Origin: Bacteroidales bacterium
GTDB lineage: Bacteria; Bacteroidota; Bacteroidia; Bacteroidales; F082
DNA length: 35,874 nucleotides
Assembly (NCBI GenBank): GCA_028277395.1
Contig: JANQGJ010000008.1
Coordinates: 1 to 35,874 of the forward strand
Reading direction: 5' to 3'
In this document: positions 1 to 7,764 of the stretch, piece after piece
Position numbering within the stretch: position 1 is the first letter of the stretch
How the letters are laid out: each line of letters begins with the position of its first letter
Translations under genes and position numbers: made by a program
Notes under the pieces: model-generated
Databases searched by the model: none
The model's input: the letters and a program-made list of their open reading frames with translations, nothing else
What the model was told of the DNA's origin: nothing

Positions 1-98
1 TCACCATTAATCATTCACCATTAATCATTCACCATTAATCATTCACCATTAATCATTCACCATTAATCATTCACCATTAATCATTCACCATTAACACC
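1..98. repeat. 14-bp tandem repeat (minisatellite), about 6.7 copies
   Basis: The 14-bp unit TCACCATTAATCAT is repeated perfectly six times from base 1 to 84, followed by a partial unit that decays at about 94. It may extend left beyond the window. On the minus strand each unit carries ATG, TAA and TGA trinucleotides, and because 14 is not a multiple of three, any frame entering the array soon meets a stop. The array supplies the last codons and the stop (81-83) of the minus-strand NTase-HEPN gene. Its function is unknown. Confidence 0.95.
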
Positions 99-959
99 AC
101 CCAACTCCACAAGCTTCTCCCTACATACAACCTCTGTAAGTTGCTGCAACTCAAGCACACAGTTTGATAGGTGTTCCAGTTCTTCCTTTTTTATTTTGTA
201 ATCCATTTTGTACCGTGAGTCGATGTAGGCTTTTTTGAGAATGGTAAATAGGCGTTCTTCCTCTTCAGTCTGGCGTGGGAATATAGGATAGAACCGGGCA
301 TCCAGTTTGCTGACCATCATGTGTAGCTCCTCAACGTCGTGAATTTTAGGCTTATAATCGGTAAAAACCAAAAGAGTGGTCATGAAATAACGCTCAGTGG
401 CCTGATGCAACTGGAAAACTGCCAGATTATAATCATTTTCACGAAAATTAAACTCAAACGTTTTATAAAAACCATTAGCACTCTCGAACCACTTATCAAA
501 ATAAAGTTGCGCTTTTTCAACCCGTTTTTTGGCAGTAAGTTGTTGAGGTACTGCCAGCACATATTTTTTGCTGTGGTAAAGTCTGATGCCTTCCTTTAGC
601 AAATCGGTAAAGAAATAGTTACCATCGGTAATTTCCTGGTTTAGATAATCGATGCCGTGGTAAATCAGGTTTATGGGAGTAGTTATTTCCACATTCCTCC
701 TTAGTTTTTGCCGTAGTCTTTTGGCAGCCTTATGTTTGTTAGCCTTTACTTCATCTTCAACCACAACAAGCAGATCATAATCGCTTTTATATTCAAAAGT
801 GGTGCCATTTTCGACGTAACTGTCATCAACCCAGCTTCCTCTTGCATGGCTGCCAAACAAAATTATCATCTCCACATTACTGTTTTTTGTAATGTACGAA
901 ACAATTTCTCCCAACTCTTCCTGCTTTTCTTTGGGCAGCTTAGCAATGGATCTTTTCAA
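81..959 (-). CDS. Nucleotidyltransferase (MNT-type) and HEPN domain fusion protein
   Basis: The 292-aa protein has an N-terminal minimal nucleotidyltransferase domain. It shows the polymerase-beta hallmark GSHARG at residues 36-41 and the metal-binding SDYDLLV at 59-65 (D60, D62). From about residue 150 a helical HEPN-type domain follows, with HQATERYF and, near the end, a YIDSRY segment. In two-gene MNT/HEPN toxin-antitoxin modules the NTase can modify the HEPN partner; here both are in one chain, a form known in Bacteroidota. I see no clear Rx4-6H ribonuclease motif in the HEPN part, so toxicity cannot be assumed. The C-terminus (VNGE-stop) runs into the 14-bp tandem repeat. The start ATG lies inside a 97-bp sequence that is exactly duplicated 514 bp upstream. 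The biological role is unknown; it lies near an RloAB-like defence pair. Confidence 0.8.
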   Translation of the reverse strand: MKRSIAKLPKEKQEELGEIVSYITKNSNVEMIILFGSHARGSWVDDSYVENGTTFEYKSDYDLLVVVEDEVKANKHKAAKRLRQKLRRNVEITTPINLIYHGIDYLNQEITDGNYFFTDLLKEGIRLYHSKKYVLAVPQQLTAKKRVEKAQLYFDKWFESANGFYKTFEFNFRENDYNLAVFQLHQATERYFMTTLLVFTDYKPKIHDVEELHMMVSKLDARFYPIFPRQTEEEERLFTILKKAYIDSRYKMDYKIKKEELEHLSNCVLELQQLTEVVCREKLVELGGVNGE

Positions 960-1014
960 TTCTATCTCATTTTTGGTTTAGTGATGTAAAGATAGGGGTT
1001 TTTTTGGATGGGGG
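918..1014 (-). repeat. 97-bp direct repeat, copy 1 (gene start and promoter region)
   Basis: This segment is identical over 97 bp to 1432-1528. It holds the first 14 codons of the NTase-HEPN gene, its 5' leader and a promoter-like TATCTTTA (minus strand, plus positions 987-994), which is one base off the Bacteroidota -7 consensus TAnnTTTG. Identity stops abruptly at both edges. Confidence 0.95.
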
Positions 1015-1162
1015 TGGATTGGGTTTGGTAGGAGGTTGGATTTGTTTTGTTTGGGGTATAATTCCGAACGAGTGGGTAAAACTTTTTCCAATTCTGAATC
1101 AACTTAAGTTCTAAACAAAAACGCATTATTTTATACCTAATGTTGATCCAGTAAGCCCGTGT

Positions 1163-1324
1163 TTAGGAATAGTATTTTTTACTAATCATTTTTGCTGTCA
1201 TTGGACTAACCTGTATGATAATTTCTTCTTGAATGCTTGGATAATTTGGATATCGTAATGCTTGATAAAGAGCTTCAGGTTTGTTCACAAAAATAATAAA
1301 TTCACTCCACGTGAACAAGTAGTT
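1163..1324 (-). pseudogene. C-terminal remnant of an unidentified gene
   Basis: Between the two 97-bp repeats the minus strand holds an open stretch of 53 codons ending in TAA at 1163-1165. It is bounded upstream by an in-frame TAA at 1325-1327 and has no plausible start. The peptide has normal protein-like composition, with segments such as FTWSEFIIFVNKPEALYQAL and PSIQEEIIIQVSPMTAKMI. This suggests the 3' end of a real gene whose front part was lost. I do not recognise the family. It could also be a chance open frame. Confidence 0.4.
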
Positions 1325-1362
1325 TTAATGAACGGATGAGATTTTTTAATTATTGGCAAGTA

Positions 1363-1473
1363 TTAAATAAATGGAATTACGTTTATTTTTACAATATCCT
1401 GAGTTTTTGAAATTTTATCTATACATATTTGTTCCTGCTTTTCTTTGGGCAGCTTAGCAATGGATCTTTTCAA
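1363..1473 (-). pseudogene. Truncated reading frame started by the duplicated NTase 5' end
   Basis: Starting from the duplicated ATG at 1471-1473, the frame reads MKRSIAKLPKEKQE as in the NTase-HEPN gene. It then diverges for about 22 codons of low-complexity sequence and stops at 1363-1365. At 36 codons it lacks every catalytic motif, so it is most likely a by-product of the duplication rather than a functional gene. Confidence 0.6.
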
Positions 1474-1528
1474 TTCTATCTCATTTTTGGTTTAGTGATG
1501 TAAAGATAGGGGTTTTTTTGGATGGGGG
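1432..1528 (-). repeat. 97-bp direct repeat, copy 2
   Basis: This is an exact copy of 918-1014 at an offset of 514 bp. It carries the same promoter-like box and the same first 14 codons, but the reading frame then leaves the homology, so it heads a truncated reading frame (1363-1473). Loose similarity (ATAAT...CGAACG) continues beyond the exact repeat on the promoter side of both copies. Confidence 0.95.
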
Positions 1529-1602
1529 AGGGAGAGATTTAGTGTTCGTTTGGAGTTGTTTTTTGGAGCTATAATCTAAAACGAACGGATTAGGGTTAAT
1601 TA

Positions 1603-2148
1603 TTATTTCAATTGGTCTAAAATTTCAATTAATTTGTAGACTGTTGAGCATGGGTTATTAAATTCTTTTAAATTTTTAGCTCTTCTAATAGCATCATCTC
1701 TCTTGGATATCAGTTTCTCTTTCAATTTACTGTCGATTAGACCCTTTTTATAGGAATGATTTCTGTTCTTCAATTCTTTACAACAATAATCACTATTTGT
1801 ATTTGAAGTATGGTTTTTATAATGAAGTAGAAACCATAATTCGACAGAAGGATTCGAAACCAATAATATGCAATCTTGAATTTGAGAAAGTCTCTGAAAT
1901 ATTTCTGGAACATCAATATCATAAAACAAAAAGTCCAAATCCTTTTCGTGGGTTATTTTATTCTGTTTGTAATTATAAATATACTCCTTAGTAATATTAT
2001 TTTTCCCAATTCTAGGATGTATATAGATAGAAGGTATCCTATATTCGCTCTTTAAAAAATTTATGTATGATTCCTCGGTTTTTCCTTCACAAAAAACGAA
2101 AAATGTAGGATTTATTTTTTTGCCTTTAGGTTGTCTTCTCTTTTTCAC
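1603..2148 (-). CDS. RloB / AbiLii-like protein (TOPRIM-like), partner of the adjacent AAA ATPase
   Basis: The 181-aa protein matches the RloB pattern: a basic N-terminus, then FVFCEGKTEESY at residues 17-28 (acidic E21), a YDID acidic pair at 76-79, and NPSVELWFLLH at 99-109. RloB proteins are thought to have a TOPRIM-like nuclease core using such acidic residues. The gene starts with GTG (2146-2148), only 3 nt after the stop of the AAA ATPase, so the two are likely translationally coupled. The same pairing occurs in RloAB cassettes of type I restriction loci and in the lactococcal abortive-infection system AbiL (AbiLi ATPase + AbiLii RloB-like). A phage-defence role is inferred from family and context. 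The length is slightly below the roughly 200 aa usual for RloB, but no truncation is evident. Confidence 0.8.
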   Translation of the reverse strand: MKKRRQPKGKKINPTFFVFCEGKTEESYINFLKSEYRIPSIYIHPRIGKNNITKEYIYNYKQNKITHEKDLDFLFYDIDVPEIFQRLSQIQDCILLVSNPSVELWFLLHYKNHTSNTNSDYCCKELKNRNHSYKKGLIDSKLKEKLISKRDDAIRRAKNLKEFNNPCSTVYKLIEILDQLK

Positions 2149-2151
2149 AAT

Positions 2152-3411
2152 TTACTCATTAATAATTGAGTGAAGTTTCTCTTCCGAATTATCAACTATT
2201 GGAACTGAATCAAACCTTCCTTGTAAATAAGCTTTTTCAACGTCCATAGTATCTCTGAAATCACTGTAATCATATAATGAATATAAATCAGATCCACCAT
2301 CCTGTTTTTTATTTACGAACCAAATTTGATCTTTTCTTAACATGTCAAGATCCAATAGATTTGTGTTATGTGTAGAGAAGATTAATTGTGATTTCTTACT
2401 AGCATTAAATATCTGAATGATATATTCAACTATTTTGGGATGCAAACTATCCTCAATTTCATCGATTAATAGTATTTTATTATTTCTTACAACGCTTAGA
2501 ATAGTAAGCATTAACATGAACAATTTTCGTGTTCCATTGGATTCCTCTGTTGAAAAATCAAATGCAATTCCTGGAGAATTCTTATGAAATGTTTTAATCT
2601 CAATACTTTCTACTTCAGTTTCCTCAAATGAAACTTCTTCTGTATCAAGATTAGCTTTAATGTTCTTCCCCTTTTCTTTTTTTAGAGTTTGCTTAAAATC
2701 AACAATGTCACTATCTGCCAACTGCAGTGCACATAATAGTTGTTTTTTATATGATTTTATTAACTCATCTAGATGTTTAATACTATAATTTGAATGGTGT
2801 AAAATGAAGGTACTATGAAAGAAATTGAATACATCTTTAGGTATTAACCTGTCCATTTGGCTTGCTCGCGAAATGTATAAAGTCTTATTTGATGTACTTT
2901 CAGCAACATCGAATGGTCGTTTAATGACTGACGTTCCAAAAGAGTATTTTTCTCTCTTGGTCTTTCCAGCTTTTTCATCTCTTTCAAAAACCTTTGCTTT
3001 TCTACCATTTGGATAATAAAATAGGCTTTCAGTTAATATTTCATCACGATTCAATGAAAAGGAATATTTATATTCTATTTCATTTATTACAAAGTATATG
3101 AAATAAGAGCTAGGTTTTTTTGGATACCCATTAAATTTAAACTTTTTAAAATTGAAAACAGAGTTTTCATTATGCTTATGTGATTCATAAACCATCGCGT
3201 TACAAAAACTAATTGCCCTCAGAATATTACTTTTACCTGAGGCATTAGCACCATAAAGGGCAATGGTTTTTAATACCTCAATATCATCATATTTGAAGAT
3301 GTTTTTGGGTAATGATTTTGATTTTGCTGTTTTAATGTTACCAGCTCTTAAATCCAAAACGACCTCTTCATTTATTGAGAAGAAGTTACTTAAACGAATT
3401 TCCAACACCAT
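2152..3411 (-). CDS. AAA family ATPase of RloA / AbiLi type (COG1106-like)
   Basis: The 419-aa protein has an SMC/OLD-like split AAA ATPase layout. An N-terminal strand region (IRLSNFFSINEEVVLDL) precedes the Walker A GANASGKSN (K60). A central insertion follows, then FSTEESNGTRKLFML, which is the signature-like segment. Walker B is LLIDEIEDSLHP (D317, E318), and the His switch is FSTHNTN (H348). All key ATPase residues are present, so it should be active. It is cytoplasmic and lies directly upstream of rloB-like 1603-2148. A TATATTTG -7 box precedes it on the minus strand. In AbiL/RloAB-type modules the ATPase is thought to sense infection and control the RloB partner; for this pair that is inference. 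Confidence 0.85.
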   Translation of the reverse strand: MVLEIRLSNFFSINEEVVLDLRAGNIKTAKSKSLPKNIFKYDDIEVLKTIALYGANASGKSNILRAISFCNAMVYESHKHNENSVFNFKKFKFNGYPKKPSSYFIYFVINEIEYKYSFSLNRDEILTESLFYYPNGRKAKVFERDEKAGKTKREKYSFGTSVIKRPFDVAESTSNKTLYISRASQMDRLIPKDVFNFFHSTFILHHSNYSIKHLDELIKSYKKQLLCALQLADSDIVDFKQTLKKEKGKNIKANLDTEEVSFEETEVESIEIKTFHKNSPGIAFDFSTEESNGTRKLFMLMLTILSVVRNNKILLIDEIEDSLHPKIVEYIIQIFNASKKSQLIFSTHNTNLLDLDMLRKDQIWFVNKKQDGGSDLYSLYDYSDFRDTMDVEKAYLQGRFDSVPIVDNSEEKLHSIINE

Positions 3412-3439
3412 TTTAATGTCTGATTATGTAAATATATTG

Positions 3440-3447
3440 CAAATATA
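3440..3447 (-). promoter_or_regulatory. -7 promoter box (TATATTTG) for the RloAB-like pair
   Basis: On the minus strand TATATTTG matches the Bacteroidota -7 consensus TAnnTTTG exactly and lies 29 nt upstream of the ATPase ATG. No convincing -33 TTG was seen at the usual spacing. In AT-rich DNA such boxes also arise by chance. Confidence 0.45.
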
Positions 3448-3580
3448 AGCATTAAAAATGATTTTTGGTCTCTGTTTCTAGAATTTCATAAAGAAAAACA
3501 ATGTTTTCTGATAATCGTTGTATGAACCTCTGTTTGGTATGAATCACAACTACTTTAAAAAGGAATTATGTTATATTATC

Positions 3581-5494
3581 TCACATCTTTGTTATTATTT
3601 GTGTAAATATCTTGTTCTTCATTCTACACCTGATTACATAAGTCCCACTATTTAAAGTAACAATATCAATTTCTCCTTCTGTTTGCGGGAGAACTTTCTT
3701 AGTGAGAACAAGTCTTCCGTAAAGATCATATATCTCTATCAAAAAAGGATCATTATTGTAATTATCGGAAATATTATACCTCATGATGTTACTGACTGGG
3801 TTCGGATAAAAGCTAATATCATTTTCTGACATATTATGAGCAATATCAACAAAATCACAATTTAAAGCAAAATCCATTACTTCATCCCTGTTATTCTTTA
3901 GGCCGTTTATTGTATAATTAACCTCATAATCAGGAATTATACCAATCCTTTGCGTAGGTGTATAATCAGGATAATAAATTCCCAGGAATGTAGCTGCTGT
4001 GAATATATGTCCAGGTAAGTATATGGAAGAAGTATTTCCATCAGCTGCAGCTGTTGTGCTACCTATTTTTATGGCTCCGTCAAACTGTTCCAGTCCCATG
4101 CATGTGTACTCTGCCTGACTGATGGTATTTATATCATGTAGTATGATAACATTACCCTCATATGGGTTAGGTGTTCCGGTTCCAATAAACTCATATTTCC
4201 AGTATAATCTGCCGGGATAGTCAATGTCAGGGTAGGTGAAATTGGAAATATTAATGGGTGAATTGTATAAATAATCTACAATATACCACAGAGTTTGCCT
4301 GGGATAACCTCTGATGTCGAAAACTATTGCATCAGTATCCCAAAGTTCATTAAACATTGTTTCAACATCATCAGCCTCAAGTCTCGACATATCAACAATG
4401 CCGAAATTGCAGTATCCGTTCACCAAAGTATCATACCATACAGGGCCGGTTTTGGCAACCAACCTTTCATAGTTCGTTATATCGCGGACAAGAGTTTCTG
4501 TATGCGATGAAACACCATCGTTTACAGTAATTGAAAAATCACCATAATTGCCAAGCATTATCATTTTATTTATCATCCGGTTTATAAACTCATCATTTGA
4601 ACCGGCAGCATATTCCCTTAAACTATCTCTGATCTCATTAATGTCAAGACCATCTATTTCCAAAATAATATCGCCTGGCATTACCTCTGTTACCTCCGGT
4701 AATACTTTTGATATTACCATATTTGTATCAATAAATTTTGTTAAAAATGGTGTGTGATGATGGCCATCCCATAGCTGAAAAATATATGAACTAAGTTGTC
4801 CGTGTGAGTCGTTTATTCTTGTGGTTAATCTTTTTACGGCCAGGTTGTACGACAGGTCGTCAGTTGCTTCTATAAAATATGGGATCATCTCATGAAGTGT
4901 TGTATCCCACTCCTGATCCATAATACTTTTATAAGGAAAGAAGTAGTTTATAATGTTCCAGAATCTGAAAAGAGAGAGAATCCTCATATTTTCATCAGGA
5001 TAGTAAGGCCCTTCCCTGTATTGATTATCTATCACAAATGAAGGAGGCCCTCCATTATATGCCTGCCCTACATAAACATTTGACTGTGGCCTGAAGCGGC
5101 TTCGTATGGTGTCTAAAATTGATCTGACGGAATCTGTAAATATTGGATTTTGTATCCATGAATAGCCACTATTTAAATTTAAACTATCCGGTATATTTGG
5201 CATATAGGCTGTACTTGTACCCATTTCTCCGGCATTATTCAGCATAATGAGCAGAGAATCGTTAAATGAACTGTTATCAGGGGCATTTTTAATTCCGCTA
5301 ACAACCATAAGCAGCTCATCGTCCCAGTTTACGTTACCGTTTGCTGTTTCGGTATGATAGTATTTTACATGTCCCCATGTTTTACATAAGTAAAACAACC
5401 GGTTGTAATAAACACTGTCAGGTACCTGTGCATGTATATTAAATGTTGAAGATATTATTAATGAGATAAGAGTGATGTTAATTAACTTTTTCAT
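3581..5494 (-). CDS. Secreted S41-family (tail-specific protease-like) peptidase with T9SS sorting domain
   Basis: The protein is about 637 aa from the ATG at 5492-5494 (MKKLINITLI...), which begins a clear signal peptide ending near HAQ. An upstream TTG/ATG pair (5519-5524) is possible, but a -7 promoter box overlaps it, so the later start is preferred. A helical N-terminal region (LCKTWGHVKYYH) is followed by NDSHGQ, a PDZ-like stretch (VMPGDIILEIDGLDI), and the S41 core with AIVFDIRGYP and TISQAEYT. The Ser of the latter (residue 459 from this start) is the expected nucleophile. The last 75 residues are a type A T9SS sorting domain starting at FYPNPVSN, so the protein should be exported across the outer membrane and surface-bound or released. 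The catalytic Lys was not assigned. It stands alone with its own promoter. Confidence 0.85.
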   Translation of the reverse strand: MKKLINITLISLIISSTFNIHAQVPDSVYYNRLFYLCKTWGHVKYYHTETANGNVNWDDELLMVVSGIKNAPDNSSFNDSLLIMLNNAGEMGTSTAYMPNIPDSLNLNSGYSWIQNPIFTDSVRSILDTIRSRFRPQSNVYVGQAYNGGPPSFVIDNQYREGPYYPDENMRILSLFRFWNIINYFFPYKSIMDQEWDTTLHEMIPYFIEATDDLSYNLAVKRLTTRINDSHGQLSSYIFQLWDGHHHTPFLTKFIDTNMVISKVLPEVTEVMPGDIILEIDGLDINEIRDSLREYAAGSNDEFINRMINKMIMLGNYGDFSITVNDGVSSHTETLVRDITNYERLVAKTGPVWYDTLVNGYCNFGIVDMSRLEADDVETMFNELWDTDAIVFDIRGYPRQTLWYIVDYLYNSPINISNFTYPDIDYPGRLYWKYEFIGTGTPNPYEGNVIILHDINTISQAEYTCMGLEQFDGAIKIGSTTAAADGNTSSIYLPGHIFTAATFLGIYYPDYTPTQRIGIIPDYEVNYTINGLKNNRDEVMDFALNCDFVDIAHNMSENDISFYPNPVSNIMRYNISDNYNNDPFLIEIYDLYGRLVLTKKVLPQTEGEIDIVTLNSGTYVIRCRMKNKIFTQIITKM

Positions 5495-5521
5495 AGCAAG
5501 CAGATTTGATTTATTATTCAT

Positions 5522-5529
5522 CAAATATA
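5522..5529 (-). promoter_or_regulatory. -7 promoter box (TATATTTG) for the S41 peptidase gene
   Basis: The minus-strand TATATTTG is an exact TAnnTTTG match. Transcription would begin roughly at 5510-5516, downstream of the first possible start codons, which supports the ATG at 5492-5494 as the true start. Confidence 0.5.
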
Positions 5530-5663
5530 AGAAAACTTTTTATGAAATTGATGTGGTAATATCTTATTTTCAGCTTTTTATGGCAGAAAGGTGGTATTTC
5601 TTTATTCAGCTATAAAAGGTTTGTTCAAACACAGTCGGAAAGATGAGGAAAAGCAAAATGTGA

Positions 5664-6929
5664 CTACTTTTCGAAAGAATTGTAATAGGTGGTATCTCCT
5701 TTATTGTTGCCAAGCAGCAAGTAGTCAACAGAACCAATTCCGTCGAAATTAAAGGATGTTCCGTTTATGTTTCCCATTTTAAGAGAATCAGATAAAGCTA
5801 TTACAATATTATTATCCACAAAAACACTTGTTGATCCGTTTTTTGAAACGATCTCCACTTCATGCCAGGTATAAAGGTTGCAGCCAAGTCCTGATAGGTC
5901 TGAATCATAACTTGTTAATATCGTATTTCCATATTTTATTTGTAGCTTGTCCTGACCTCCGTTTTGAATAAGTGGTATATAACAGAAATCATTTTCAAAC
6001 TGAATTCCAATATATATTTCAGGGCAGGACGATTCAATATCAATACTATCAAGCTTTACCCTGGTTTGTAGTATAAAATCTTTATAGTTTAAAGGTTTTT
6101 CAGTATGTGTTTTTGATAATACCAGTTTCATATCACTACTGACGGGAATGTTGTTTTTTTCAAGTAATCTTTTGGAAACAGATAAACTACCGTTATCAAT
6201 TATATTTTCTTCATAAAAGTACCATGGTAACACTTCGGGCGAATTTTCGCAGGTAATCATTGCTACCCAGTTATGAGAAACAATGTTTAATTCAAGTTTT
6301 TTAACAACAGAATCATCGGCCATTAGAAATGCCTGATATATCCCAGGATAATAATAAGAACTTGTAAGCTGACCTTCATTCACAGGCAGGTATTTCTTTG
6401 TATAGTCATGTGATGATTCAATAATAAAAAAACTGTCAGCATTAATATTCCGGACATTGTAATCAAACACAACGATACAGGGAACCGTTGAATCACTTTT
6501 TTGATGGTAATCAAATACCACGGGGCCAACAATAGTTATTCCCTTATTATAATTCAGATACTTCAACAGCATAAGCCCACCAGCCAAAATTATGGATGTT
6601 ACCAGTAAAATTATCAACTTGTTTTTAGAACTGTTTTTTAAGTCAGGCCTGTGCTGGTTATTTTCAGAAAAATTTTGCCAATCGGTAAATCCGGCAAATG
6701 TTGCAAGTGCATCTAAAGTGCTTTTATGTGGTATTTTTTTAAAATCATCGTTCCATATACGTCTTAGAGTTGAAATGCTCAGCAATACTCCGGTTTTGGT
6801 AAAGATCTTTTCTGATAGTAATTCAAAGTCCCTTCTTGTCCAGATTTCATTTTTATTTCGGGCAAGTTGTTCCTCTATAAAACTTCGACATAATCTTATC
6901 TCATTTTTTATGGAGCTGTTTTTACTCAT
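5664..6929 (-). CDS. Single-pass membrane protein: cytoplasmic HTH-like domain plus extracytoplasmic sandwich domain
   Basis: The 421-aa protein has no N-terminal signal. Residues 1-90 form a charged helical region containing STLRRIW (53-59) and TLDALATFAGFTDWQNF (71-87). This pattern is seen at the front of many uncharacterised Bacteroidota membrane proteins and resembles a helix-turn-helix. One transmembrane helix follows at about 104-124. The remainder, about 295 aa, is extracytoplasmic: first an Ig/PKD-like part, then a concanavalin-like (LamG/DUF1080-type) beta-sandwich including YTWHEVEIVSKNGSTSVFVD. The layout fits a ToxR-like one-component transmembrane regulator sensing an external ligand, but DNA binding is not proven. 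It is divergent from 7101-7679 and upstream of the T9SS peptidase gene, either of which could be a target. Confidence 0.6.
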   Translation of the reverse strand: MSKNSSIKNEIRLCRSFIEEQLARNKNEIWTRRDFELLSEKIFTKTGVLLSISTLRRIWNDDFKKIPHKSTLDALATFAGFTDWQNFSENNQHRPDLKNSSKNKLIILLVTSIILAGGLMLLKYLNYNKGITIVGPVVFDYHQKSDSTVPCIVVFDYNVRNINADSFFIIESSHDYTKKYLPVNEGQLTSSYYYPGIYQAFLMADDSVVKKLELNIVSHNWVAMITCENSPEVLPWYFYEENIIDNGSLSVSKRLLEKNNIPVSSDMKLVLSKTHTEKPLNYKDFILQTRVKLDSIDIESSCPEIYIGIQFENDFCYIPLIQNGGQDKLQIKYGNTILTSYDSDLSGLGCNLYTWHEVEIVSKNGSTSVFVDNNIVIALSDSLKMGNINGTSFNFDGIGSVDYLLLGNNKGDTTYYNSFEK

Positions 6930-7100
6930 TTCAACAATTTCATCTGGTTTAATGAAAAAGTAAAAATATGTATAATGTTATGATAAAACCGATTTGAAAC
7001 AAATTTGAAACAGAAATAATACGGTTTTAAAATGGTAATCTGATGTTAATTGGAGAGTTTTGAAAAAATATAAATGAAATATTAATTTAAATCTATTGAA

Positions 7101-7679
7101 ATGAAAAGTAATATCTGTAACACTAAGGGCATCATCAGAATAATTATCATAGGAATAATAACTGTTTTTATGGTAGTACCATCGGAATTAATCTCTCAGG
7201 AAACACAAATAGTTATAAGCGCCATGCGAAAAGTTGGAGATCAGGAAGAGGTAATTACATACCAAAGTATAAAAGAAAGTGAAATTGTTGATTTTTCCAA
7301 TTTAATAAGGGTGTACATTAATAAAGCATCTGTTGTGGTAAAAGTTGACGATTCCCTGGTACTATTTAATAAAACCGGTGACAAGATAAAAAGGAAACTA
7401 ATTACAAATATTGAAAATAAGTATGGTAAGATTACACCTGAAAACATCAAAAATTCGAAATGTGATTTAGTATTACTGGTCAGAAAAAGTGTATTTACAA
7501 ATAAATCGGATTTTGCGGCACTGCTTGAAATGATCAACACAACCGTATTCGACTTAATGGAGTATTATAGTCAGGGTGTTTATAAAGTGGATTATGATTT
7601 ACTAAATACGCAGCAAAAAAGTTACATAAGAAATCTTGTTCCACTAAATAATTATCTTGCCGACGATGTTAAAATGTAA
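7101..7679 (+). CDS. Small secreted or membrane-anchored protein of unknown function (remote ExbD-like look)
   Basis: The 192-aa protein has one hydrophobic N-terminal segment (about residues 11-27, GIIRIIIIGIITVFMVV) ending near LISQ, either a signal peptide or an anchor. The rest is soluble and alternates strands and helices. Segments such as SVVVKVDDSLVLFN and CDLVLLVRKSVFTNKSDFAALLEMINTTV weakly recall the periplasmic domain of ExbD-type proteins, in which a helix-anchored alpha/beta domain follows a single TM. There is no ExbB/TolQ partner nearby, so this resemblance is only a suggestion. It is transcribed divergently from the membrane HTH-like protein (171-nt gap) and convergently with the abgT-like gene. 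Confidence 0.6.
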   Translation: MKSNICNTKGIIRIIIIGIITVFMVVPSELISQETQIVISAMRKVGDQEEVITYQSIKESEIVDFSNLIRVYINKASVVVKVDDSLVLFNKTGDKIKRKLITNIENKYGKITPENIKNSKCDLVLLVRKSVFTNKSDFAALLEMINTTVFDLMEYYSQGVYKVDYDLLNTQQKSYIRNLVPLNNYLADDVKM

Positions 7680-7724
7680 GCATAACTTTTAATCGAAATG
7701 CATCATTGTTTCAGTACTGTTTCG

Positions 7725-7757
7725 TGCAGGAACCGTTTAATGATAATTGTTCCTGCA
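7725..7757. terminator. Inverted repeat between convergent genes (possible bidirectional terminator)
   Basis: Perfect 9-bp arms TGCAGGAAC (7725-7733) and GTTCCTGCA (7749-7757) enclose a 15-nt loop. They lie between the stop of 7101-7679 and the stop of the convergent AbgT gene. There is no long T tract, so termination is inferred from position. Confidence 0.45.
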
Positions 7758-7764
7758 TTTCCGG

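Noticed and set aside
1..98. CRISPR array
   Set aside because: The units are 14 bp and contiguous without spacers, so this is a minisatellite.
81..959. Proven toxin-antitoxin system
   Set aside because: Both domains are in a single chain and the canonical HEPN Rx4-6H motif was not found, so only a domain-level call is justified.
7101..7679. ExbD/TolR-type energy transducer
   Set aside because: The single N-terminal helix and alpha/beta layout are suggestive, but there is no conserved TM Asp, no ExbB/TolQ partner and only weak segment similarity, so it is annotated as unknown.
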